Shown here: positions 8,038 to 14,581 of the stretch, piece by piece
Position numbering within the stretch: the stretch's first letter is position 1
Layout of the letters: each line of letters opens with the position of its first letter
Assembly (NCBI GenBank): GCA_017394765.1
Contig: JAFPXF010000024.1
Location: forward strand, 1-39,942
Reading direction: 5' to 3'
DNA from: Bacteroidales bacterium
Lineage (GTDB): Bacteria; Bacteroidota; Bacteroidia; Bacteroidales; WCHB1-69
DNA: 39,942 nucleotides
Notes under the pieces: model-generated
What the model saw: the letters and a program-made list of their open reading frames with translations, nothing else
What the model was told of the DNA's origin: nothing
The model's database searches: none
Program-made: the position numbers and the translations under genes

Positions 8038-10208
8038 TTATAAAAGAGATTAAAATAAAAAACTTTCGCAGTTACTATGGAATCAATCACCTTTCGTTAT
8101 CAAAAGGTCTGACTTTGATAATCGGAGATAACGGTGATGGAAAAACGACCTTGTTTGAGGCATTAGAATGGCTGTTAGATACTACCGGAGAGAACAAGCA
8201 AGTGACACATATCTCGGAAAAGAGGAAGGCGGAATTGGAAATTGGAGAGTTCGATTCAGTAGTTGTAAGTATCACTTTTGAACACGATGGTGAGAAAGAA
8301 ATAGAAAAGAGTTTCACCTTTGAAAAAACATTTGATGGAATAATTCGCACAAAAGATTACAAGTTTGTAGGATACTTCATTGAAGGTGCAGAACGTCATT
8401 TCATTGCCGGCGACAGACTGTTGAATATGTGCTTCGAGCCTGTCATCCGCAAATACTGCTTGTTCAAGGGCGAGAATGAACTCAATGTTTTCGACAACGA
8501 CACTGCATTGAAAACGTTGGTGGACACTTTTTCCGGAATCAGAGACTTTGACAGATTAGTTGATTTGACATCAAATTTTGAACAAAGTTCCGCAAGAGCG
8601 GCTAATCGTGAATTGCAAAATGACAAGAAAGTATCCAATCAGGCTAAAATACTTAATGCCCAATTGAATGATATAATAAACGATATTCAGAACACTAAAA
8701 TCGAACTTAATCAAAATAAAATTTCAATTGATGAGTTCTCATCAAAACTGGAATTGTTAGAAAAAAATCAAGAGACATCTGAACGTTATATTGCAATAAA
8801 AGAACGAATAAAAGGATTGAAAGATAGACGGGCTAAGTTGAAAGCATTATCTTCGTGCGAGTATAGCACCAATCTGTTGGACGAATATTGGATTCTGCGT
8901 CCTTTCCCTGCAATCATAAAAGAGTTTTCTGCAAAAATTTCTGCTTTGAGCAAAGAGAAACGACGTCTTGACAAGCAGGAAACAGAACGCCGTGCGAAAG
9001 AGGCAGGAGAACGTGAGGCTATCTCAAAAATTCAGAAACTTGCCAATGACGCCGTCCCTTTGCCGTGGAATTTGCCCGATGAAGCAACAATGAAAGAAAT
9101 GATTGACGATGAAATCTGCAAAGTCTGCGGTCGCCCAGCCCCCAAAGGTTCAGAGGCTTACGAGTTTATGTGCAATAAACTGAATGAATATCTTGCCCAT
9201 ATAGCATCGGAGGCCAATAAAAATTCAAGCTCAAATGAAGAAGATGAAAAACCGCTATTTCCAAATTCATTCATCAATGAACTGCATTCTCGCCAAATCA
9301 AATTGAGTGGAGATACAGAGCAGGAGATTTCAAAAATTGCGACAACCATTTCAGATTGTTTGGAATTTATCACCAAAAGAAAAGCCGAATTAGCGGAAGT
9401 GAACAAACAGTTGCAAGAATTGGAAACAGAGCAAAATGATTTGCTTATGCAATCGGGATTAAGTGCGGAACTGCTTGACAAGAGCATATCCGATTTGAGA
9501 GGCTTCTTTGACGCTAAAAGCCGTGCCGAAATCCGTGTTTCCGAATTGGAAAACACATTGAAATTCAAGGAAAGCGCGAGGGCAGAAACACAAGAAAAAC
9601 TGTCGCAACTTGAACCAACAAGTTCAATGACACAGGTTTATCAACGTGTTCACACCGCATTTGAACGGATAAACAAAGCATTCGCAAACGCAAAAGAGCA
9701 AAACATCAACAACTTCTTGCGAATGCTTGAAACTGAATCAAACAAGTATTTACAAAAGTTGAACAAAAACGACTTCTATGGCATAATACGCATTAGAAAA
9801 ACCATCAACAATTCAGCACGTATTGAACTTTACAGTGATAACGGCACACGCATTGAGAATCCAAACGGTGCATTGAAGACAACAATGTATATGTCGGTTC
9901 TGTTTGCCATTTCCCAAATCACAACTTTGAAACGTGAGCAGGATTACCCATTGATTTTTGACGCGCCGACATCTTCATTCGGTGGTTTCAAGGAAGACAC
10001 ATTCTACAATGTGATAGACACCATAGACAAGCAATGTGTTATCGTCACGAAAGATTTGCTAAACATTGACAAGGCGACAGGACAAAAGGCGTTGGATTTC
10101 GACACAATCAACAAACTTTCTTGTTCAGTTTATAGAATTGAAAAAGTCGAGCCTTTCAACGATAAGGATTTATCAACCATTCAAACAGTTGTTACACAAG
10201 TAAGATAA
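8034..10208 (+). CDS. SMC/Rad50-like ATPase, DndD-related, with CxxC hook
   Basis: The 724-aa protein has the head-coil-hook-coil-head layout of SMC/Rad50 proteins. The N-terminal head begins with a typical I-K-x-F-R-S-Y motif and a Walker A of GDNGDGKT at 31-38. Long heptad-rich regions run from about 175 to 340 and from 415 to 560. Between them a C362-x-x-C365 motif is placed like a Rad50 zinc hook. The C-terminal head has a Walker B strand ending in F-D-A-P-T-S-S, with D643 followed by Ala instead of the usual catalytic Glu. DndD of the double-strand phosphorothioation system is this kind of protein, but the gene's position after sspD and the helicase fits the restriction half (one of the SspFGH proteins). 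It probably dimerises on DNA in the cytoplasm. The family is clear; the exact role is inferred. Confidence 0.8.
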   Translation: MIIKEIKIKNFRSYYGINHLSLSKGLTLIIGDNGDGKTTLFEALEWLLDTTGENKQVTHISEKRKAELEIGEFDSVVVSITFEHDGEKEIEKSFTFEKTFDGIIRTKDYKFVGYFIEGAERHFIAGDRLLNMCFEPVIRKYCLFKGENELNVFDNDTALKTLVDTFSGIRDFDRLVDLTSNFEQSSARAANRELQNDKKVSNQAKILNAQLNDIINDIQNTKIELNQNKISIDEFSSKLELLEKNQETSERYIAIKERIKGLKDRRAKLKALSSCEYSTNLLDEYWILRPFPAIIKEFSAKISALSKEKRRLDKQETERRAKEAGEREAISKIQKLANDAVPLPWNLPDEATMKEMIDDEICKVCGRPAPKGSEAYEFMCNKLNEYLAHIASEANKNSSSNEEDEKPLFPNSFINELHSRQIKLSGDTEQEISKIATTISDCLEFITKRKAELAEVNKQLQELETEQNDLLMQSGLSAELLDKSISDLRGFFDAKSRAEIRVSELENTLKFKESARAETQEKLSQLEPTSSMTQVYQRVHTAFERINKAFANAKEQNINNFLRMLETESNKYLQKLNKNDFYGIIRIRKTINNSARIELYSDNGTRIENPNGALKTTMYMSVLFAISQITTLKREQDYPLIFDAPTSSFGGFKEDTFYNVIDTIDKQCVIVTKDLLNIDKATGQKALDFDTINKLSCSVYRIEKVEPFNDKDLSTIQTVVTQVR

Positions 10209-10214
10209 CAAATT

Positions 10215-10784
10215 ATGGTAGCAGAAAAGATATATGATTTGTGGGCAAGCCGAAACCCACAATGGGAAAAGAGATACGAGGACAGTATCATCAAGAACTT
10301 TTGCGATTACGGTCGTGGTGCGACATCTTTACGCGAGGATAGAGGCAAAGTATTCGGCGGTGGATATGAGATATTTATAGTCGCCTTTTTTATGGGACTG
10401 TATTTCAACCAAAAACGACCGCTCGTCGAAGACACACAGAAACGCAAGACTTTCGGCCAGCCCATTCAGTATTGGGGCAATTTGGATTCTGTCAAAGGAC
10501 GAAAAGCCTACCCGAAACTTCGTGAGTACATTTTCACAGCCCTTGTCGCCCGCACAGACATTGATTTCATCGCCTTGGAAAAAGGCGAAATGACATCACG
10601 CAAGGCTGTAGATATACTGATGCAAACAATGGAGGAATACGCCAATTGGGGGTTCCATTTTATGGAGGACAAACTGACAGACGACCCCAACTATTTCTAC
10701 CGAGAAACAGCGTTTTTAGAAGTCTTTTTGACTTTCGATACAACACCGTCAAACGATGATGACGAGTTACCCGAAGAACTGTAA
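10215..10784 (+). CDS. Conserved-looking defence-operon protein, unknown function
   Basis: This 189-aa protein lies 6 bases after the SMC-like gene, in the same operon. It has no signal peptide, membrane segment or catalytic motif that I know. Visible features are an aromatic-rich N-terminus (W-A-S-R-N-P-Q-W-E-K-R-Y), a glycine-rich G-K-V-F-G-G-G-Y-E-I segment near residue 50, and a very acidic tail (several D/E after residue 175). It is most likely the last subunit of the phosphorothioation-linked restriction module; it could be the third SspFGH member or an extra gene specific to this island. No function can be read from the sequence. Confidence 0.7.
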   Translation: MVAEKIYDLWASRNPQWEKRYEDSIIKNFCDYGRGATSLREDRGKVFGGGYEIFIVAFFMGLYFNQKRPLVEDTQKRKTFGQPIQYWGNLDSVKGRKAYPKLREYIFTALVARTDIDFIALEKGEMTSRKAVDILMQTMEEYANWGFHFMEDKLTDDPNYFYRETAFLEVFLTFDTTPSNDDDELPEEL

Positions 10785-10818
10785 TACATTTTCTTTCCCT
10801 CTCTTTACAAATTTTTCC

Positions 10819-10826
10819 TAATTTTG
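10819..10826 (+). promoter_or_regulatory. Bacteroidota -7 promoter box before the HNH gene
   Basis: TAATTTTG matches the Bacteroidota primary sigma -7 consensus TAnnTTTG exactly and lies 23 bases before the HNH start. A TTTC at 10794-10797, 21 bases upstream, is a possible -33 element. It suggests that the nuclease gene is transcribed separately from the operon that ends 34 bases earlier. Confidence 0.55.
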
Positions 10827-10849
10827 CCGCCAAGTAATTTGTCGGTAAA

Positions 10850-11797
10850 ATGACGAAAGATTTGTATTATTATCAGAACGCTTTCTCCAATCTGAGGAGA
10901 AACAAAGAAAACGGCGGTGCCCCGCACAAGCCGATTCTTTTATTGAGTGTTCTCCGCTTATTTCAAAGCGGTGATTTGTTGTCCTCTGAAATTAAACCAT
11001 CGCCGTTGCTTTTCCATACATTCAAACATCTATGGATCAAACTTGTACCTGCATCAGCGCCATTTAATCCGACATTCTACTATCCTTTCTTCCATCTCGT
11101 CAGCGAACCTTTTTGGCAACTCGTACCAAAACCGGGCAAGCGCATTCCTACAGGAATCAACAGTGCTGCACAACTGGACAATTTTGTCGCTTTTGCAAGC
11201 ATTGATAGAGAATTGTATGAATTTATGATGAACCCTGTCTGCAATACCATCCTTGAAAAAACTTTGGTGGAACAATATTTTAGCATACCTTACGTCTCCT
11301 TCACAAAGATTTCTACACCTTCTCTTATGACAACCTTGACTGAACCCTTGGTGGTATCCAACAAACAGAATAGCCCTATGGCGGCCAAAGGAGCGGATGA
11401 GGAAACATATATGCGTAGTCAGACATTCAAGGTTGTGATTCCACAGATTTATGACCATACTTGCGCCATCTCAAGACTACGTCTTAACTCTTTTGATAAA
11501 AGTATCAGTATGGTGGACGCTTGTCACATTGTACCTTTCTCCGAATCACACGACGACTCCATTGGTAATGGCATTGCCCTTTGCCCCAATCTTCATCGCG
11601 CCTTCGACAGAGGGTTAATTTCCATATCCGATGACTATACTGTCTTACTTAACTCCAACTTCGTCGAGGATACACATTCAGTCTTCTCACTATCCCAATT
11701 CTTAGGACAGCGGATAAAACTGCCATACAAGGAATCGCTTTACCCTGACCGTACACGACTCGCCGCCCATCGCGCCCGCTGGGGTTTCGCCATCTAA
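10850..11797 (+). CDS. HNH endonuclease with sulfur-binding-domain-like N-terminus (type IV, ScoMcrA/EcoWI-like)
   Basis: The 315-aa protein has two parts. Residues 1 to about 150 carry the APHKPILLL block (24-32) and a later aromatic Y-Y-P-F-F-x-L segment, the pattern I know from 'phosphorothioated DNA-binding restriction endonucleases', where this part is the sulfur-binding domain that reads PT in DNA. Residues about 200-290 hold an HNH nuclease: H226 in D-A-C-H-I-V-P-F, N240 in G-N-G-I-A-L-C, and H249 in N-L-H-R-A-F-D-R. Such enzymes cut DNA near phosphorothioate. Its place directly after a PT-writing operon is odd, because it could attack the host's own modified DNA unless its specificity differs or its pocket has changed. 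A plain HNH_2 nuclease that no longer senses PT is the alternative. Confidence 0.75.
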   Translation: MTKDLYYYQNAFSNLRRNKENGGAPHKPILLLSVLRLFQSGDLLSSEIKPSPLLFHTFKHLWIKLVPASAPFNPTFYYPFFHLVSEPFWQLVPKPGKRIPTGINSAAQLDNFVAFASIDRELYEFMMNPVCNTILEKTLVEQYFSIPYVSFTKISTPSLMTTLTEPLVVSNKQNSPMAAKGADEETYMRSQTFKVVIPQIYDHTCAISRLRLNSFDKSISMVDACHIVPFSESHDDSIGNGIALCPNLHRAFDRGLISISDDYTVLLNSNFVEDTHSVFSLSQFLGQRIKLPYKESLYPDRTRLAAHRARWGFAI

Positions 11798-11835
11798 TTC
11801 GTCACCTTTTATTTCATATTAGCCCCCTTCCCACT

Positions 11836-12417
11836 ATGAAAAAACACCTTACCCTTCTCATCGCCTGCCTTCTCTTTGCAGGCTCTCTCTTCGCCCAACA
11901 ACACCTCTCCTTCAAGGGCGTGCCTATTGACGGCACCCTGAAGGCTTACACCGACGCTATGATCAAGGCCGGTTTCCACTATGAGGGAACCCAGGACGGC
12001 ATCGCGGCTTTGTCTGGAGATTTTGCCGGGCACAAGGACTGCACCATCGGCGTATATACCTTGAAAAATCTTGATGTGGTCAGTTTTATAACTGTTTTGT
12101 TCCCTGACCAAGAGACCTGGACCTCACTCAAAAGCGAGTATGAAACCCTAAAATCAATGCTGACCGAAAAATACGGGGAACCGGAAGAATCCGTGGAAAG
12201 ATTCACAACGTATGTCGGCGATTATAGCAATGGCTTTGTAATGCACGCCTTGAAGGACGAAAAATATGAATGGTACACCAATTTTTCCACCGAATTGGGC
12301 ACCATCAAACTGACAATAAGCGAGGGAGAAAAATACAGCACTGGAAGAGTAGTGCTCGTCTATATGGACAAAGCCAACGGCGAGAAAGTGCGCAACGCAG
12401 CAATGGACGATTTATGA
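11836..12417 (+). CDS. Secreted hypothetical protein
   Basis: This 193-aa protein has a clear signal peptide (charged MKKH, hydrophobic core, likely cleavage after the A-Q-Q region near residue 21). The mature part begins with an L-S-F-K-G-V-P-I-D-G-T-L segment that I associate with small exported Bacteroidales proteins of unknown function. No enzyme motif or membrane anchor is visible, so it is probably periplasmic. It lies 38 bases after the HNH gene but has the GC-richer composition of the rest of the window, and marks the end of the AT-rich defence island. No good promoter box was found directly upstream. Confidence 0.75.
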   Translation: MKKHLTLLIACLLFAGSLFAQQHLSFKGVPIDGTLKAYTDAMIKAGFHYEGTQDGIAALSGDFAGHKDCTIGVYTLKNLDVVSFITVLFPDQETWTSLKSEYETLKSMLTEKYGEPEESVERFTTYVGDYSNGFVMHALKDEKYEWYTNFSTELGTIKLTISEGEKYSTGRVVLVYMDKANGEKVRNAAMDDL

Positions 12418-12533
12418 TTTTACCCTTAACACCCATCATCCGCGACGAGGTTTTTAACGCCCACGTCCGATTGCTGCCGAAACTGATGGGCGGGGAGATG
12501 GACGTTTTTTTAGAAAATTATCCAGCCGTTTGA
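12414..12533 (+). CDS. Tiny ORF overlapping the upstream stop (ATGA)
   Basis: A 39-codon frame starts at the ATGA shared with the stop of the preceding gene and ends inside the loop of a 13-bp inverted repeat. It begins M-I-L-P-L-T-P-I-I-R-D-E-V. I do not recognise it. It may be a translationally coupled leftover of a lost gene, or chance; the gene remnants just downstream make decay plausible. Confidence 0.2.
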   Translation: MILPLTPIIRDEVFNAHVRLLPKLMGGEMDVFLENYPAV

Positions 12534-12564
12534 AAGGATTTTTTATCTTTGCGGCTGGATAATT
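12516..12564. repeat. Perfect 13-bp inverted repeat enclosing a promoter box
   Basis: The arms AATTATCCAGCCG (12516-12528) and CGGCTGGATAATT (12552-12564) are perfectly complementary. The 23-base spacer contains the -7 box TATCTTTG at 12544-12551. The layout fits a symmetric operator over a promoter, for example autoregulation of the gene that once lay downstream, or the end of a small mobile element. The right arm lies just past the box, where a transcription start would be expected, so the symmetry also covers the start site. No U-run follows, so a terminator is unlikely. Confidence 0.7.
12544..12551 (+). promoter_or_regulatory. -7 promoter box in the inverted-repeat loop
   Basis: TATCTTTG fits TAnnTTTG exactly and lies 56 bases before the Fic-like fragment at 12608. 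No convincing -33 TTTG lies at the right distance. Confidence 0.45.
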
Positions 12565-12607
12565 AAAACAGGAAAGACAATATCTTGAAAGCATAAAGAC
12601 CAAGTGG

Positions 12608-12799
12608 ATGAAACAAGAGGATTTTGACGAATATATACGGCAAGTAGAGCCCTCGGCGCGGCAGAGTGCCGCTGACTGGCAGACGGCCATCGGAAATGAG
12701 CTAAAGAACCGTTCAATGCTCATTAACGCACCGGAAGGCCGGAATGCCACCGACGATAAACCGACGACAAATGATGCGCAACCGACGATAACCAACTAA
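12608..12799 (+). pseudogene. Truncated Fic-family N-terminus
   Basis: This is a 63-codon frame. Its first ~28 residues (D-F-D-E-Y-I-R-Q-x-E-P, then W-Q-T-A-I-G) match the N-terminal leader I know from Bacteroidota Fic/Doc family proteins, whose usual sequence continues with L-Q-x-V-D-G-L. Here the similarity stops after W-Q-T-A-I-G, and the rest is low-complexity (T, N, D, P-rich) with no HPFxxGNG Fic motif. A full-length family member would be several times longer. I read this as a 5' remnant left by deletion, in line with the two remnants just downstream. A short functional antitoxin-like peptide is possible but less likely. Confidence 0.5.
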
Positions 12800-12828
12800 C
12801 CAATCCATCATCCTAACCTATTGAGACC

Positions 12829-12935
12829 ATGATTTCAAGCACTACTCACACCATTGAAGGAAAACAGATCTACGAATATCTTGGCGTCGTGTGATGATGG
12901 TCATCGTGTCGGGCACCGCCGTGCGCGTCACCTAA
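12829..12935 (+). pseudogene. ybjQ: ybjQ (UPF0145 / YbjQ family) remnant with internal deletion
   Basis: The first 21 codons (12829-12891) encode an N-terminus like E. coli YbjQ: S-T-T-H-T-I-E-G-K, then I-Y-E-Y-L-G-V-V, followed by TGA at 12892-12894. Immediately after, in another frame, 12894-12935 encodes M-M-V-I-V-S-G-T-A-V-R-V-T and a stop, matching the YbjQ C-terminus (M-L-M-V-S-V-S-G-T-A-V). Normal family members are about 105 residues; roughly 70 central residues are missing and the ends are out of frame. The gene is therefore dead, with both ends still readable. The family normally forms small oligomers of unclear function. Confidence 0.8.
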
Positions 12936-12949
12936 CACCCCGTCTGGCA

Positions 12950-13147
12950 ATGCTCACTGCCAAACCGCACGCCCTTTACCTCTTCAATCCCGAGCACGAC
13001 TACGCCCTGGCAAACAACAGCGAACATTTCGTCCCGCTGGCTAATATCATTTCATACAACACACCCCTCATTTCATACAATGGGAGCCTTCTCTGTGGGA
13101 AAAGGAAGGGTAAATGGACTATTTTTGCCGCCCAAATCATTAATTAA
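12950..13147 (+). pseudogene. Truncated 'FNPEHD' hypothetical family N-terminus
   Basis: From the ATG at 12950 the frame encodes L-Y-L-F-N-P-E-H-D-Y-A-L-A-N-N near its start. This is the conserved opening of a Bacteroidota hypothetical protein family of a few hundred residues (typically x-I-F-N-P-E-H-D-x-A-L-A). After about residue 33 the similarity is lost and the frame runs on through a promoter-like sequence to a stop at 13145-13147. I read it as a 5' fragment of a deleted gene. It is the third decayed gene in a row on the same strand. Confidence 0.6.
13120..13127 (+). promoter_or_regulatory. -7 promoter box for the WG-repeat gene
   Basis: TATTTTTG fits TAnnTTTG exactly, 44 bases before the ATG at 13172. 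No clear -33 element is seen. Confidence 0.55.
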
Positions 13148-13171
13148 CAATAGTCCTAAACCTCAACAATT

Positions 13172-14116
13172 ATGGAAAAAGAAGGAAACAAACATCTCAA
13201 AATCATCCTCGTCCTCATCGCAATTGCCATAGTGGCGCTGACGCCTGTGCTCATCCACGCGATTCGTCAATACAAGGAGGAACAAAAGGAGTACAGCTAC
13301 GCGTACGGGGAGGAGCCGAACGACGGCCCCGTCTCGCACATCAAAAACAAAATCAACATCATCAATCCGAAGACCAAAGAGGTCATTGTAGAGGACATCG
13401 AATGGTGCCACTACTCCAGCAACAAGGACGAAGACCCCATCGTGTTGTTTGCCCAAAAAGGGAAACGCGGGTTCTGCAACATCGTGACCAACGAAATCAT
13501 TGTGCCCGCCACAACCTACACCAAGGCGTGGGAGTTCTCGGAAGGCCTGGCCGCCGTGGAGAAAGACGGATACATCGGCTTCGTGAACACCAAAGGCAAA
13601 GTCGCCATCAAGTTCAAGTACTCCTATCGGGGCAATCGGCTCACGGAATTCGTTTTCCACCACGGGCATTGCATCGTGGCGGACTCATCCAACAAAATCG
13701 GCGTCATCGACCATAAGGGGCGTTGGGTCATCAAGCCTCTCTACGACAACATCCACTTGGCCAAAGACTACGCCATTGTGTACAAGGACGGGGAATTCAA
13801 AAAGCAGATTGACTTCAACGGAAATGTCGTACAAGACGGCATCATCGACTACATCAATAATATTTACTACGAAGAGACTTACACAGACTTGCAAAGCGGC
13901 AAGAAGGACGTCGGGGATGTGCTGAACCCCGATTTTTACGAATACCGCGTCGGATGTTACTCCGGTTTGATCAACAGCAAGGGCGAGATCATCACCCCGC
14001 CCATTTACACCAACATCACCGGCATCTCCCCCACCCTGTTCAAGGCGCAGCTGCAGGACTGGAACTCTATCGTAATCATCGACCAGAAGGGAAAAGTGAT
14101 TTCCAAAGTCTCGTAA
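13172..14116 (+). CDS. Membrane-anchored WG-repeat protein
   Basis: The protein is 314 aa. Residues ~10-28 form a hydrophobic N-terminal helix after basic residues (signal anchor or uncleaved signal). The rest shows WG-type repeats: units of a hydrophobic strand, G-(Y/F/L)-(I/C)-(N/G)-x-x-G-K-x-(V/I)-I-x-P/K and a following aromatic, for example G-Y-I-G-F-V-N-T-K-G-K-V-A-I near residue 135, K-I-G-V-I-D-H-K-G-R-W-V-I-K-P near 175, and G-L-I-N-S-K-G-E-I-I-T-P-P near 267. WG repeats form beta-structured binding domains of largely unknown role, often outside the cytoplasmic membrane. It appears to be a single-gene unit with its own promoter box. No partner is suggested by context. Confidence 0.8.
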   Translation: MEKEGNKHLKIILVLIAIAIVALTPVLIHAIRQYKEEQKEYSYAYGEEPNDGPVSHIKNKINIINPKTKEVIVEDIEWCHYSSNKDEDPIVLFAQKGKRGFCNIVTNEIIVPATTYTKAWEFSEGLAAVEKDGYIGFVNTKGKVAIKFKYSYRGNRLTEFVFHHGHCIVADSSNKIGVIDHKGRWVIKPLYDNIHLAKDYAIVYKDGEFKKQIDFNGNVVQDGIIDYINNIYYEETYTDLQSGKKDVGDVLNPDFYEYRVGCYSGLINSKGEIITPPIYTNITGISPTLFKAQLQDWNSIVIIDQKGKVISKVS

Positions 14117-14125
14117 TAAAAGGCG

Positions 14126-14161
14126 CCCTGAAGAAAGGCTAAAAATCGCTTCTCTTCAGGG
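14126..14161 (+). terminator. Possible transcription-ending hairpin
   Basis: CCCTGAAGA (14126-14134) pairs with TCTTCAGGG (14153-14161) over an 18-base loop, starting 10 bases after the WG-repeat stop. No T-run follows, so it is either a weak or factor-dependent terminator or an mRNA-stabilising hairpin. Confidence 0.45.
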
Positions 14162-14189
14162 ATTCTATGGAATCATCCCAAATAAAATG

Positions 14190-14197
14190 TATTTTTG
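14190..14197 (+). promoter_or_regulatory. -7 promoter box for the LytTR gene
   Basis: TATTTTTG matches TAnnTTTG and ends 18 bases before the ATG at 14216, which implies a very short leader of about a dozen bases. This placement rules out the upstream TTG at 14195 as the start codon. Confidence 0.55.
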
Positions 14198-14215
14198 CGC
14201 CACATTTTTCCGAGT

Positions 14216-14581
14216 ATGTCCGAATACCTGACCCTTTCCAACACCAACGAACTGGTCCGCATAGCTGCGGAGAGTTTGGTCTATGTTGCCTCTGAGGGCA
14301 ACTACTCGGACATCCACACCCGCGACGGGGAGAGCCGCACCGTGACCGTGCAGCTGGGCGTGATTGAGAACCGCATCCACGAGCAGCTCGGCTCCGGCGA
14401 GAACGAGTTTGTGCGAATCGGCAAGAGTCTGATTGTGAACCTGCGTTTCCTCACATACATCAACCCCGCGAAAAAACAGATTGTCCTATCCGACAACCAC
14501 GCCTTCAAGTTCCATCTCGAGGCATCCAAAGAGGCGTTGAGGCAACTGAAGGAGTATGTTGAACAAGAATACAAGCTATGA
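14216..14581 (+). CDS. LytTR-type DNA-binding protein (stand-alone)
   Basis: This 121-aa protein consists almost entirely of a LytTR domain: the V-Y-V-A-S-E-G-N-Y-S-D-I-H strand near residues 22-34, then F-V-R-I-G-K-S-L-I-V-N near 67-77, and a C-terminal strand with I-N-P-A-K-K-Q-I-V-L. There is no receiver domain, so it is not a classical two-component regulator. Its stop overlaps the start of the membrane protein gene as ATGA (14578-14581), so the two are coupled. I infer a LytTR regulator working with its membrane partner, possibly as an autoregulated pair in which the partner holds or releases it. The start at 14216 is set by the promoter box just upstream. Confidence 0.85.
   Translation: MSEYLTLSNTNELVRIAAESLVYVASEGNYSDIHTRDGESRTVTVQLGVIENRIHEQLGSGENEFVRIGKSLIVNLRFLTYINPAKKQIVLSDNHAFKFHLEASKEALRQLKEYVEQEYKL

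Noticed and set aside
338..10784. Reading the operon as a BREX or DISARM system
   Set aside because: There is no methyltransferase, PglZ or BrxL-like gene; the PAPS-reductase-like gene next to DUF4007 fits phosphorothioation.
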